A DNA stretch of 64,000 bases from an uncultured Anaerolineae bacterium (GCA_905479495.1 CAJQMR010000016.1:299101-363100); one strand, 5' to 3'. Counted from the first letter of the stretch, positions 1 to 7,989 are shown. Notes: generated from the letters alone by a model not told the origin. Numbers and translations are program-made.

Positions 1-1
1 A

Positions 2-106
2 TTGGCTGAAGCGCACAACGGCCGTATCACCGTCAGCAGCGAGCCAAACAAAGGCAGCCAATTCATCCTCATCCTGCCCGCAGCAGAAGCTGACTGGATA
101 GTTTAG
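2..106 (+). CDS. C-terminal end of a sensor histidine kinase (partial)
   Basis: Only the last 34 codons are in the window and the gene begins upstream. The frame contains N-G-R-I-T-V-S-S-E-P-N-K-G-S followed by a hydrophobic strand and L-P. This is the usual ending of the HATPase_c domain of histidine kinases, with the G2-type glycine box and the final F-x-L-x-L-P strand. The gene would phosphorylate a response regulator, but neither the sensor part nor the regulator is visible. It converges on the M23 lipoprotein gene with 12 bases between the two stop codons and no clear terminator. The first ACGGCCGT palindrome of the window lies in this fragment. The short length limits confidence. Confidence 0.6.
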   Translation: MAEAHNGRITVSSEPNKGSQFILILPAAEADWIV

Positions 107-118
107 TTTAGCGGAACA

Positions 119-1336
119 CTAGTTGTCCTGGTCGGAAACGGCCGTTGGCGTCATTTCTGGCGTCGGCGGCACCTCAACCGTGGGCGTCGGCGTTTTATAC
201 GATTCCGTAACCAGCTCAACCGTAACCAGTTCTCCCGCCACAACCTCTACCGGCTGCCGGTACTCAACCCCTTGCAGCTTTACGTATAGCGTATACTCAC
301 CCGGCCGCACATCCGCAAACAGAAAATTCTCTGCTAGCAACTCATCTGCATTTATTAGATTTTGGGGATCGCCCTGGTAGCTAAACGTGTTGACAAACTC
401 TGGCTCATCTTCGCTGCTGACGAGCGTAACGACCACGCCCTGCCACGGCCGTCCTTGCGGATCAATCAGGCGACCAGCAACCACACCGCGCGTCGGCCCC
501 GGATCGATCCACAGCATGGGGTTACGGGTTGAGCTGAACGCATTGCTGCCGACACGTACTTCCAGGTGAAGATGGGGCACCGTTGCCGCCCCGCCCACGC
601 CTACCTCAGCAACAGGCTCACCTTGGGACACATGTTGCCCAACCTCTACGCTCAAACCCAGCACATGGCCATACAGCACATAGATCGGCTGCCCTTGCCA
701 CGTTTGGTCGAGTTCCAACACCACCAGATGGCCGTACCAGTCACAGCGCCAGCCGTACAGCTCCGACTCATCTGCCTGGGAGACCACCACCGTGCCATCG
801 GCTACGGCCAGCACCGGCAGCCCCAGTTCACCCGCAATGTCGATGCCGTTGTGCAGCAGGTAACGGCCGTCTCCATCACTGCCATAAGGAAATGTCTTGT
901 TAATGATGGTGCGACCACCACCGGGTACGGGCTTCACAAAATCAAAATGAGCCATAGGATCGCCCACAGGCTGGGGCCAGGCATCCGCCGCTAAAAAGTA
1001 ACGGGTGTACGGCGGCTTAATTGGCGCCTCTGCCGGGCAGCGACGATTGATAGGAACGGCCGTTGGCGTCATAGTTTCGGTGGGAACGGCCGTTGGCGTA
1101 TTGGTCTGCGTGGGCTGCGGCGTCAGCGTTGGTGGGTCGGTAGGCGTCGCCGATGGCGTCCAGGTAGTTGTTGGGGAAGGAATGAGCGTGGCGCTGGGTA
1201 GTAACGTTGGCAATGGTTCTGTCGCCACAGCCGCAATCGCCACAGCCGGAGCCGCATCAGCCGACTGTCCACAGCCGCTGCCCAATAAAATCAACAAAAG
1301 GCTAATCAATAGATAAAAAACAGGTAACCGCTTCAT
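119..1336 (-). CDS. M23 (LytM) zinc peptidase lipoprotein
   Basis: A 405-residue secreted peptidoglycan hydrolase candidate. I start it at 1336, where an N-terminal signal ending in L-L-G-S-G-C gives a lipoprotein-like cysteine and GGGAG lies just upstream; the frame stays open to 1462. A Thr/Pro/Ala-Val linker follows. The peptidase domain, about residues 155-290, shows H-N-G-I-D (first zinc ligands), Y-G-H and H-L-H-L-E-V (HxH), so the M23 zinc site looks complete. After it comes a beta-sandwich-like segment beginning G-R-L-I-D-P-Q-G-R-P, similar to carboxypeptidase regulatory domains, and a second Thr/Pro tail. It probably cuts peptide cross-links of the wall or regulates another hydrolase. 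Several palindrome copies fall in the linkers, read as T-A-V. Confidence 0.85.
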   Translation of the reverse strand: MKRLPVFYLLISLLLILLGSGCGQSADAAPAVAIAAVATEPLPTLLPSATLIPSPTTTWTPSATPTDPPTLTPQPTQTNTPTAVPTETMTPTAVPINRRCPAEAPIKPPYTRYFLAADAWPQPVGDPMAHFDFVKPVPGGGRTIINKTFPYGSDGDGRYLLHNGIDIAGELGLPVLAVADGTVVVSQADESELYGWRCDWYGHLVVLELDQTWQGQPIYVLYGHVLGLSVEVGQHVSQGEPVAEVGVGGAATVPHLHLEVRVGSNAFSSTRNPMLWIDPGPTRGVVAGRLIDPQGRPWQGVVVTLVSSEDEPEFVNTFSYQGDPQNLINADELLAENFLFADVRPGEYTLYVKLQGVEYRQPVEVVAGELVTVELVTESYKTPTPTVEVPPTPEMTPTAVSDQDN

Positions 1337-1413
1337 AAAGCTCCCAAATGTTTGTGATGGGGTATTGTCGCTGAGGGAGAAACGGCCGTCAAATGAGACA
1401 ATCTTCAAACCAG

Positions 1414-1443
1414 TTGACAAGAAGAGCCTTTCCAGTGTAGAAA
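1414..1443 (+). promoter_or_regulatory. Possible promoter of the methyltransferase gene
   Basis: A perfect TTGACA at 1414-1419 is followed after 18 bases by TAGAAA at 1438-1443, a weak -10 match. It lies 84 bases upstream of the methyltransferase start and points toward it. The -35 is strong but the -10 is poor. Confidence 0.35.
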
Positions 1444-1527
1444 GTGATTGTACGTCCACCACATTTTCAGCAAGAAGAATTAACTACAGTGCAAGCCAAG
1501 ACCTACTAAACGATAAAGGAAAGAAAA

Positions 1528-2307
1528 ATGGGATCATCAGAATTGCAAGGTAAGCTTTGGGGGGCTGCAGCGCGGGACTGGGCTGAGTTGTTTGAACCAA
1601 CAAGTATGCCAATATGGGAGGCAATGTTAGATTCAGCCGAGGTTGGACAAGGTACACGGTTTTTGGATCTTGGCTGCGGCGGTGGTGGTGCCAGTGTGCT
1701 CGCTGCCAAACGCGGGGCACAAGTTGCCGGATTAGATGCCGCAGAAGCACTCCTTGATATTGCACGTGAACGACTGCCTGATGGCAACTTTCGTGTAGGT
1801 GATTTAGAAAAACTACCTCACGATAACAATAGTTTCGACGTCGCTTTTGCTTCATTGTCAATAATGTTCGCCACCAATCCTTCTGTTGTTCTGGGTGAAA
1901 TGGAACGCGTCACTGTCTCTGGAGGGCATGTAACTGTCGGTATCTGGGGCAAGCCGGAAGATTGCGAGTATCGGCATATACTAAAGGCAGTGGCGGACAG
2001 CCTGCCATCACCACCAACTGGTAAAGGTCCATTTACTCTTTCTGAAACGGGGAAATTGGAAGAAATGATGGAAACTGTTGGGCTCAAGGTGCTAGACAGT
2101 GGGGAAGTCGATGCCCCTTTCCAGTTTGCAAATTCTGAGCTTATGTGGCAAGCGGTGAGCTCAGTTGGGCCCATACAATCTGCTAAGGAAATGGTCAACC
2201 AACGAAAATTAAAAGTGGCAATAATACAAGCAGCTAAACCGTTTCAATCAGACAAGGGGGAGATATTATTTAATAATCGCTTTCGTTACGTTACCGCAGT
2301 AGCTTAA
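1528..2307 (+). CDS. Class I SAM-dependent methyltransferase
   Basis: A 259-residue cytoplasmic methyltransferase of the UbiE/Methyltransf_11 type. Motif I is L-D-L-G-C-G-G-G at about residues 46-53, the acidic loop after strand 2 reads G-L-D-A-A, and the post-I motif lies in V-G-D-L-E-K-L-P. An AAAGGA element sits a few bases before the ATG. The substrate cannot be deduced; the family includes quinone, arsenite and small-molecule methyltransferases. The gene stands alone between the divergent M23 lipoprotein and the valS leader. Unlike most neighbours it contains no ACGGCCGT palindrome, and its codons look less GC-rich, which would fit recent acquisition, though that is only a suggestion. 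Confidence 0.8.
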   Translation: MGSSELQGKLWGAAARDWAELFEPTSMPIWEAMLDSAEVGQGTRFLDLGCGGGGASVLAAKRGAQVAGLDAAEALLDIARERLPDGNFRVGDLEKLPHDNNSFDVAFASLSIMFATNPSVVLGEMERVTVSGGHVTVGIWGKPEDCEYRHILKAVADSLPSPPTGKGPFTLSETGKLEEMMETVGLKVLDSGEVDAPFQFANSELMWQAVSSVGPIQSAKEMVNQRKLKVAIIQAAKPFQSDKGEILFNNRFRYVTAVA

Positions 2308-2585
2308 GGTAGTAGAACGAACCAACGCGCGACCAGTCAGGGAACTGAACAAAAAAACAGACAAACTCAAATAATGAGAGCGATATTATAACCAAAGTTA
2401 GTTGCCAGCAACGGCCGTTTCTGTTTATAATGCCTTCATAATCAAATAAAGCATCATCTCCGGGAGGAGTAGCTGGTATCGAGACTGACAGAAAAGATGG
2501 GGTTGTGCAAGCAAGCTTGCCAGTTGAAAGCCCCCACAGCCAACGCCCAGCGAAAGTCGCCCGGTAGGATTACCGAAGAAATGTG

Positions 2586-2646
2586 CGGTAATCAGTGATC
2601 GGTAATCCGTAATCGGTAAAAACCGATTACTGTTCACCGATTACCG
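2586..2646. repeat. CGGTAATC-type inverted repeat inside the T-box leader
   Basis: An imperfect hairpin built from units like CGGTAATC and ACCGATTACCG around an AAAA loop. The same vocabulary recurs at 12693-12756, in a short piece near 16187-16210, and at 41265-41353. Here it sits in the linker between Stem I and the T-box bulge of the valS leader. Confidence 0.7.
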
Positions 2647-2760
2647 TTTACCAAACAAAGTAGACCGGTACGGGTAAGCCCGTTACAGCGCAATCCCGAT
2701 GTTGGTCGGGATAAAGAGTGTGGAAAAAACTTCCACAAAAAGAGGTGGTACCGCGGAATC

Positions 2761-2799
2761 AAGCCCATTTCGTCCTCAACGGATGATTTGGGCTTTTTA
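2761..2799 (+). terminator. Regulated terminator of the valS T-box
   Basis: AAGCCCATTTCGTCC and GGATGATTTGGGCTT form a long stem followed by TTT. It begins 5 bases after the T-box sequence, so it is the attenuator that competes with the antiterminator. Confidence 0.85.
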
Positions 2800-2802
2800 G
2801 TT

Positions 2803-2879
2803 GGGGAGATTAGAGAATTGGAGATTGGAGATTGATGTTTTCTGAACAAAAATCTCCAATCTCCAGTCTCCAATCTCCG
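2803..2879. repeat. GGAGATT-type inverted repeat between T-box and valS
   Basis: The left arm is made of repeated ATTGGAGATT units and the right arm of AATCTCCA units, around a loop near 2845. It lies between the T-box terminator and the valS ribosome-binding site. Relatives are at 4699-4767, 21621-21669, 27898-27974 and 32059-32107. Confidence 0.8.
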
Positions 2880-2898
2880 TAATTCCGGAGGTTTTATC

Positions 2899-5397
2899 AT
2901 GTCTTTACCCAAACGGTACAATCCAAAAACGGCCGAACCTGCCCTGGAAGCGCAGTGGCAAGACAACGGCACCTATCATTTTGATCCCAATTCAGATGCC
3001 CCCGTGTTCAGCATCGACACGCCGCCGCCGTCGGTATCTGGGCATCTGCATTTGGGGCATGTGTACTCCTACAGCCAGACCGATTTTATTGTCCGATTTT
3101 TTCGGATGAACGGCCGTAACCTGTTCTACCCCATGGGCTTCGACGACAACGGCCTGCCCACCGAAAAGTTGGTGGAGCGGCTGGAAGGCGTGCGTGCCCC
3201 CGACATTGGTCGGCAAGCGTTCATTGACCTTTGCCTGAAAGTGAGCGAGGAAACCGAAGGCAAATACCGCGAGCTATGGCAGCGGTTAGGATTGTCCATC
3301 GACTGGCGCTACACTTACCGCACCATCGACGACAATTCACGGCGGCTGGCCCAATGGTCCTTCCTCGATTTGCACAAAAAAGGGCTGGCCTATCGCCAAA
3401 AATCCCCCGCCATTTGGTGCCCGGAATGCCAAACCGCCATCGCCCAGGCCGAACTGAACGATTTCGAGCGGGAAAGCACGTTTTACACGCTGGCCTTCAA
3501 ACTGGAAGATGGCAGCATGTTACCAATTGCCACGACACGACCCGAACTGCTGCCCGCCTGTGTAGCCGTGTTTGTGCACCCGGAAGACGGCCGTTTCACC
3601 CCCTATCTCGGCCAGCTAATCACCACCCCCTACACCCACCAGCAGGTGCCGCTGTTGGCCGATCCCGCCGCCGAGCCAGAAAAAGGGACCGGCGCGGTGA
3701 TGTGCTGCACCTTTGGCGACAACGCCGACGTGACCTGGTGGCGCACCCACCATTTGCCGTTGATAGAAGCGATTGGTGGAGACGGCCGTCTCACCCCCGC
3801 CGCCGGTCCCGATCTTGCCGGACACACGACCGCTGAGGCCCGCCAAATCATCATCGCCAAGCTCAAAGACGCGGGCGAGCTGTTGGGTGAAGAGAAAATC
3901 AGCCAGCACGTACGCACCCATGAGCGCTGTGACACGCCGGTAGAGTATCGCGTGGTGTCACAATGGTTCATCCGCCTGCTGGATTTTAAGGATGAACTGC
4001 TGGCGCAGGGTGAGCAAATCAACTGGCAGCCAGCCCACATGAAGCTGCGCTACCGGCAGTGGGTGGAGAACCTGGCCTGGGATTGGTGCATCTCGCGGCA
4101 GCGCTTTTTTGGCGTGCCCTTCCCCGTGTGGACCTGCGCCAACTGCGGCGAGACCATTCTGGCCGATGAGGCTGATTTGCCCGTGGACCCACTAGCCGAC
4201 AAACCAGCTCGCCCTTGCCCAACCTGCCAATCCGAAGAGTTCACCCCCGAGGCAGACGTGATGGACACCTGGGCTACGTCGTCGCTGTCGCCCCAAATTG
4301 TGGGCCAGTGGCCACACAACAACGCCTTGTACGAGCAAACCTACCCGTTCTCGCTGCGGCCACAGGCGCATGAGATTATTCGCACCTGGGCCTTTTACAC
4401 CATCGCCAAATCTTGGCTGCATTTTGGCACACGGCCGTTTAGCTCCGTAGCGATTTCTGGCTGGGGATTGGCTCCGGCAGGCGAAGGCAAAATCAGCAAG
4501 AGCAAAAAGAGCAGCGTAACCGGCCCCATGGAGATGATTGAGCAATACTCCGCCGATGCGGTGCGCTATTGGGCCGCCAGCACGGGTCTGGGCAAAGACG
4601 CCATCATTAGCGAGGAAAAAATTCAGGCCGGGGCGAAGCTGGTGACCAAATTGTGGAACGTGGCCCGGTTTTGTGCGAGATTTTTGGGAGAAGATGGGGG
4701 AGATCAGAGATTGGAGATTGGAGATTCTGCTGTTCAATCAATCTCCGATCTCAAATCTCCAATCTCCTTCACCCTGGCGGATAGATGGTTGCTAGCGCAC
4801 ACGCAGCAGTTGATTGAGCGCACGACAAAATTGTATGAACAGTATGATTATGCCACGGCAAAAAGCGAAATTGAGCAATTTTTCTGGCAAATTTTGGCGG
4901 ACAACTACCTGGAGATGGCCAAGCTGCGGCTGTACGCAGGCGGCGAATCCAGCAATGGCGCGCGCTACGCGCTGCACCACGCTTTGCTAACCACGCTCAA
5001 GCTCTTGGCACCCATTTTGCCATTTGTGACGGAGCGCATTTACCAAGGCATGTTTGCCGAGGGGTGCGATTCTGCCTCAATTCACACATCAACCTGGCCA
5101 GCGGGGAACGCGGCTTGGTGGGATGATACGGCCGTACTTCACGGCAACCAACTCGTAGAAATCGCAACGGCCGTACGCCGCTACAAAAGTGAGCAAAACC
5201 TGTCGCTGGGGGCCGAACTGGCCAGCCTGCACCTGCACACCACTGACGCCGAACTGGCCGCGCAGCTCCAAAACGCCATCACCGATCTCAGCAGCATCAC
5301 GCGGGCCAAAGAAATTGTATTGGCTGGGAAAATGGAGGAGGGCATGTTGGGAAACGGCCGTTGGCAGCTCATTATCAAAGAAACGCTTGAAACCTAA
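2899..5397 (+). CDS. valS: Valine--tRNA ligase
   Basis: An 832-residue class Ia synthetase that charges tRNA-Val in the cytoplasm. The HIGH-type motif is P-P-P-S-V-S-G-H-L-H-L-G-H near residue 42-54 and the KMSKS motif reads K-I-S-K-S-K near 534. The editing domain has T-T-R-P-E, and zinc-type cysteine pairs appear (C-P-E-C, C-A-N-C, C-P-T-C). A strong GGAGG at 2886-2890 sets the start. The GTC specifier of the upstream T-box supports valine over leucine or isoleucine. An oddity is a 69-base hairpin repeat in frame at 4699-4767, about residues 601-623, between the catalytic core and the anticodon-binding domain. The reading frame stays open and all later motifs look normal, so the protein should tolerate it. 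Confidence 0.95.
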   Translation: MSLPKRYNPKTAEPALEAQWQDNGTYHFDPNSDAPVFSIDTPPPSVSGHLHLGHVYSYSQTDFIVRFFRMNGRNLFYPMGFDDNGLPTEKLVERLEGVRAPDIGRQAFIDLCLKVSEETEGKYRELWQRLGLSIDWRYTYRTIDDNSRRLAQWSFLDLHKKGLAYRQKSPAIWCPECQTAIAQAELNDFERESTFYTLAFKLEDGSMLPIATTRPELLPACVAVFVHPEDGRFTPYLGQLITTPYTHQQVPLLADPAAEPEKGTGAVMCCTFGDNADVTWWRTHHLPLIEAIGGDGRLTPAAGPDLAGHTTAEARQIIIAKLKDAGELLGEEKISQHVRTHERCDTPVEYRVVSQWFIRLLDFKDELLAQGEQINWQPAHMKLRYRQWVENLAWDWCISRQRFFGVPFPVWTCANCGETILADEADLPVDPLADKPARPCPTCQSEEFTPEADVMDTWATSSLSPQIVGQWPHNNALYEQTYPFSLRPQAHEIIRTWAFYTIAKSWLHFGTRPFSSVAISGWGLAPAGEGKISKSKKSSVTGPMEMIEQYSADAVRYWAASTGLGKDAIISEEKIQAGAKLVTKLWNVARFCARFLGEDGGDQRLEIGDSAVQSISDLKSPISFTLADRWLLAHTQQLIERTTKLYEQYDYATAKSEIEQFFWQILADNYLEMAKLRLYAGGESSNGARYALHHALLTTLKLLAPILPFVTERIYQGMFAEGCDSASIHTSTWPAGNAAWWDDTAVLHGNQLVEIATAVRRYKSEQNLSLGAELASLHLHTTDAELAAQLQNAITDLSSITRAKEIVLAGKMEEGMLGNGRWQLIIKETLET
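4699..4767. repeat. GGAGATT-type inverted repeat inside valS
   Basis: Left arm GGAGATCAGAGATTGGAGAT and right arm of AATCTCC units, the same family as the intergenic copy at 2803-2879. Its 69 bases equal 23 codons, so the valS frame is kept. The added peptide is rich in Gly, Asp, Ile and Ser. Confidence 0.85.
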
Positions 5398-5420
5398 CCA
5401 CCAAAAATTAAAAATCAAAG

Positions 5421-5463
5421 ATTTCGCAGATTAAACAGATTGTATCTGGCTAATCTGCGAAAT
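5421..5463. repeat. CGCAGATTA inverted repeat after valS
   Basis: Perfect 13-base arms ATTTCGCAGATTA (5421-5433) and TAATCTGCGAAAT (5451-5463). It lies between the converging valS and CcdA-like genes. It may act as a transcription stop but has no T-run. Confidence 0.8.
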
Positions 5464-5484
5464 CTGCTGATAAACACCCTGTTT

Positions 5485-6150
5485 CTAAAAATTTGGAATC
5501 ACATCGACCCACAGGCCAAAAACACCAATCGCCACCAGCAGCACGCCCGAGATGCGCGTGAGCAGCTTATAATTTTGGCCCATCCAGCTGGTAAAGCGGC
5601 GCTGGATCGACATAGCGATGAACGGCAATAAAACTAGCGGCCAGCCAAAGCCAATGCCAAAAAACAAAAAGTAGGCAAGACTGCTAGATAAATTGGCCAC
5701 GCTGCCCGCGCCCAATAAAAAGGCACTCACAATGAGTGGTCCAGCGCAGGGCAAGGTCATGGGGCCAAGCATCAGCCCATAAACATAGGCTCCAGCATAA
5801 GGGTTACTCAGCACAGGCGTTTGGGCCATGGAGAGCCGGTTGAATGGATTGCGACCTGTGAGCATAAGCACCCCCAGCACAATCACGATGATGTAGATAA
5901 TCGGCAGCAAAACAGAAAGTGTATTGCCAAAACTTTTCTGAAGCAGGTACAAAATCAACCCGACTAATAACATCATGCTGAGAACACCCCCCAGCACCAA
6001 CAGCCCCAACCATTTCGTGGCTCGCTGAGACCGTTCATTTTGGGCATTCCCGGCCAGGTAAGCAATCAGGCCGGGATACAGCGGCAAAATACAAACGTTT
6101 GTGAGAATGGCGCTGTTACCCAACACAAACGCCTCGATTAATTGGCTCAT
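5485..6150 (-). CDS. CcdA/DsbD-like transmembrane thiol-electron carrier
   Basis: A 221-residue membrane protein with about six predicted transmembrane helices. The family passes electrons from cytoplasmic thioredoxin across the membrane to extracytoplasmic redoxins, using one cysteine in each of two helices. Here they are in N-V-C-I-L-P-L-Y-P near residue 19 and L-P-C-A-G-P near 134, both followed by the usual proline. Length is normal for CcdA. It lies 86 bases downstream of a redoxin-domain lipoprotein on the same strand, separated by a hairpin repeat. The pair probably forms one unit in which this protein keeps the lipoprotein reduced. A mercury or copper transporter relative is less likely given the neighbour. 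Confidence 0.8.
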   Translation of the reverse strand: MSQLIEAFVLGNSAILTNVCILPLYPGLIAYLAGNAQNERSQRATKWLGLLVLGGVLSMMLLVGLILYLLQKSFGNTLSVLLPIIYIIVIVLGVLMLTGRNPFNRLSMAQTPVLSNPYAGAYVYGLMLGPMTLPCAGPLIVSAFLLGAGSVANLSSSLAYFLFFGIGFGWPLVLLPFIAMSIQRRFTSWMGQNYKLLTRISGVLLVAIGVFGLWVDVIPNF

Positions 6151-6174
6151 GTTTTTTTACTCTCGTTGGAATTT

Positions 6175-6227
6175 GTAGCCGCAGTTTCTTACCGCGCTCT
6201 TTTTTCGCGGTAAGAAACCACGGCTAC
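6175..6227. repeat. GTAGCCGCGGTTTCTTACCGCG hairpin
   Basis: Arms of about 22 bases with one mismatch around a CTC-T7 loop, between the redoxin lipoprotein and CcdA-like genes. A single arm of the same element occurs at 7968-7989. Confidence 0.8.
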
Positions 6228-6236
6228 GGAAGATTT

Positions 6237-7025
6237 TTAACCCTGGGAAGCAGCTTCCAGATTTTGCAGAAGTTCTTCAGGCCCTTCGAAACCGGTGGTC
6301 AACTCTGTAGTAGAGCCATCGGGGCGAATGATAAAGTGTGGCGTAGATGGCGGGTTGGTGATTGATTGGCCAAATGTCTCTACCAGGGAAACGAGCATTT
6401 CTGGCGTGGCCACGGCAAAGGCCCAATCAAACCCAGTTTCTTCTGTGTAGTTGGCCAAATCGCCATTGCCGATGTTGGTTTCCACGCTCAGCGAGACAAA
6501 AACAACGTCTTCGCTGTCGCCCAACTGGGCTTTGGCCTGGGAAACGTTGCCCAGCTGGCGGCGGCAGTTGGTGCACCAGGTAGCCATTGGCTCTACAAAA
6601 ACAGTCTTGCCAGCAAAGTCAGCCAGGGTAAAGGTCTCGCCAGAGCGCACGTCCGTGAGAGCAATCGTTTTCCAGGCAGGAACGTCAGACATAGCCATAT
6701 CTTCGTCCATTGACTCGGCCATATCATCCATTTCTTCCATCGTTTCTTCCATCTCGGCCATACCTTCTTCATGTTCGGTCATGGCCATGTCCTCGTCCAT
6801 GGATTCATCTTCCATCATCTCTTCGTTATCCATCGACTCGTCCATCATCTCTTCATCGCTTGTGGATTCGTCCATCATTTCATCAGCAGAGTTATCCATC
6901 ATTTCTTCGTCTGTTGTGGTGGTATTGGAGGTGCTGGGTTCAACGGCCGTTTCCGAGCCACCACCACATGCAGCCAACAACAGCAAAGTAATTAACAAAA
7001 GTAAATAAATCTTTATATTTTTCAT
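6237..7025 (-). CDS. Thioredoxin-like (redoxin) lipoprotein with an acidic Met-rich linker
   Basis: A 262-residue exported protein. The signal peptide ends in L-L-A-A-C, a clean lipobox, with a GAGGAG ribosome-binding site upstream. Residues about 38-112 are a low-complexity stretch of D/E-E-M-M-D-E-S units with many methionines and no positive charges. From about residue 115 there is a TlpA/redoxin fold with the active site W-C-T-N-C-R-R near 150. TlpA-type proteins reduce disulfides outside the membrane, for example in cytochrome c or copper-site assembly. The Met/Asp/Glu-rich arm could bind metal such as copper, which is my inference. The CcdA-like gene downstream is the likely electron donor. 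Confidence 0.85.
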   Translation of the reverse strand: MKNIKIYLLLLITLLLLAACGGGSETAVEPSTSNTTTTDEEMMDNSADEMMDESTSDEEMMDESMDNEEMMEDESMDEDMAMTEHEEGMAEMEETMEEMDDMAESMDEDMAMSDVPAWKTIALTDVRSGETFTLADFAGKTVFVEPMATWCTNCRRQLGNVSQAKAQLGDSEDVVFVSLSVETNIGNGDLANYTEETGFDWAFAVATPEMLVSLVETFGQSITNPPSTPHFIIRPDGSTTELTTGFEGPEELLQNLEAASQG

Positions 7026-7185
7026 TCAGGGTTTCTCCTCAATTTCGATTTTGTAAGTCTGTAAACCTGGCAGCCCAAGAGCGACTACCAGCACAGAAGA
7101 TAGCGGGCAACAATTAACACCAGCTTCTCAAATGATTACAGATTGCTTACAAAGAAACGTAGGGAAACTTACACAAATGGGGAAG

Positions 7186-7713
7186 CTACTCATCCCGCTC
7201 TAAAATGAGCCAGGTGAAAGCAAAATTATGCCGCTCGTCAGCAGGATGATGCTGGCGAAAGGTTTCTTGCCAGGCAGACCACTCAAATTCGGGGAAATAA
7301 GCATCGCCTTCCAGCTCAGCCTCGACCAGCGTCAGGTAAAGTCGAGTGGTTTGGGGCAGCAGCTGCGCATACAAATTTGCCCCACCACCAATGATAATTT
7401 CTGGCGCGTCACCCGCCGCCAGCGCATCTTCCACCGAATGCACCACCGTGGCTCCGGGTGCCTCATAACTGCGGTCGCGCGTCAAGACGATGTTGTGCCG
7501 CCCCTTGAGCGGCCGAAATTTGGCCGGAATTGACGCGTAGGTCTTGCGGCCCATGATGACGGGCTTGCCCATCGTCTGCTGCACAAACCATTGCATGTCA
7601 TCCGGCAAGCGCCAGGGCAGCCCATTGTCCGCGCCAATCAGGCGATTCTTGTCCATCGCCACGACCATCGCCAATATTTTTTTTGGTTTTTTTGAAACCC
7701 CAGCAATATTCAT
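7186..7713 (-). CDS. folA: Dihydrofolate reductase
   Basis: A 175-residue cytoplasmic enzyme that reduces dihydrofolate to tetrahydrofolate with NADPH. The core shows G-L-P-W-R-L-P-D-D-M (substrate loop with the catalytic Asp), V-I-M-G-R-K-T-Y-A-S-I-P and I-I-I-G-G-G-A-N-L-Y. The N-terminus carries about 12 extra residues before the usual first strand; an internal Met at residue 16 would give a shorter form. The start codon follows the TAG of the upstream small gene directly, so translation is probably coupled. Together with thyA two genes upstream it completes the dTMP cycle, because ThyA consumes methylene-THF and yields dihydrofolate. Confidence 0.95.
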   Translation of the reverse strand: MNIAGVSKKPKKILAMVVAMDKNRLIGADNGLPWRLPDDMQWFVQQTMGKPVIMGRKTYASIPAKFRPLKGRHNIVLTRDRSYEAPGATVVHSVEDALAAGDAPEIIIGGGANLYAQLLPQTTRLYLTLVEAELEGDAYFPEFEWSAWQETFRQHHPADERHNFAFTWLILERDE

Positions 7714-7959
7714 CTAATCGGCCTCATCTTGGGCAACAAGCGCATCAAGTAGCTGTCCAATTTCGTTTAGGCTGCTAAGTAACTTCTCAAACAATTGTGG
7801 TGCATCCTCTGGCATTCCAGTGGAATCCTTAGCTTCCAATTCCAACAATTTAGCAAAATTCAGGGACCTTAAGGTCTCATGGCGAAAATATTGCACCCAC
7901 TCTTCAAGTGGCGCTTTGGACAAACCTTCTAAATATTGCTGAAACTCATTCATAAACAT
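7714..7959 (-). CDS. Small hypothetical protein between thyA and folA
   Basis: An 81-residue acidic, probably all-helical protein that I do not recognise. It begins M-F-M-N-E-F-Q-Q-Y, so the real start may be the third residue. Its stop codon TAG touches the folA ATG, and it starts 22 bases after thyA ends, so it belongs to the thyA-folA unit. No transmembrane segment, cysteines or catalytic motif are visible. The position invites a role tied to folate or thymidylate enzymes, but nothing in the sequence shows it. It has no ACGGCCGT palindrome. Confidence 0.6.
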   Translation of the reverse strand: MFMNEFQQYLEGLSKAPLEEWVQYFRHETLRSLNFAKLLELEAKDSTGMPEDAPQLFEKLLSSLNEIGQLLDALVAQDEAD

Positions 7960-7967
7960 CTATTTTC

Positions 7968-7989
7968 GTAGCCGCGGTTTCTTACCGCG
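7968..7989. repeat. Half copy of the GTAGCCGCGG hairpin at the thyA stop
   Basis: The 22 bases match one arm of the hairpin at 6175-6227. On the minus strand they provide the last Arg codon (CGG) and the TAA stop of thyA at 7982-7984. Confidence 0.75.

Larger units (their letters stand above)
2455..2799 (+). promoter_or_regulatory. T-box riboswitch upstream of valS
   Basis: The sequence AGAGGTGGTACCGCGG at 2741-2756 is the T-box antiterminator consensus and is followed at once by a terminator, the layout of tRNA-sensing leaders of aminoacyl-tRNA synthetase genes. A Stem I can be drawn: CCGGG near 2460 pairs with CCCGG near 2561, with AGTA (2468-2471) opposite GAAA (2552-2555) as in the loop-E motif. 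The adjacent GTC at 2556-2558 would be the specifier codon and is a valine codon, matching the downstream gene. Uncharged tRNA-Val should stabilise the antiterminator and switch valS on. A palindromic repeat (2586-2646) lies between Stem I and the T-box proper. The T-box is certain; the Stem I fold is my inference. Confidence 0.9.

Noticed and set aside
566..994. Open frame antisense to the M23 peptidase gene
   Set aside because: It mirrors the Zn-peptidase coding strand, has no family motif and no ribosome-binding site. The minus-strand gene explains the sequence.
1337..1462. Longer start of the M23 lipoprotein at 1462
   Set aside because: The extra 42 residues are not signal-like, and the internal start at 1336 has a Shine-Dalgarno directly followed by a lipoprotein signal.
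6451..7008. Ser/Ile-rich open frame antisense to the redoxin lipoprotein
   Set aside because: The apparent Ser-rich repeats are the complement of the acidic Met-rich codons of the real gene.
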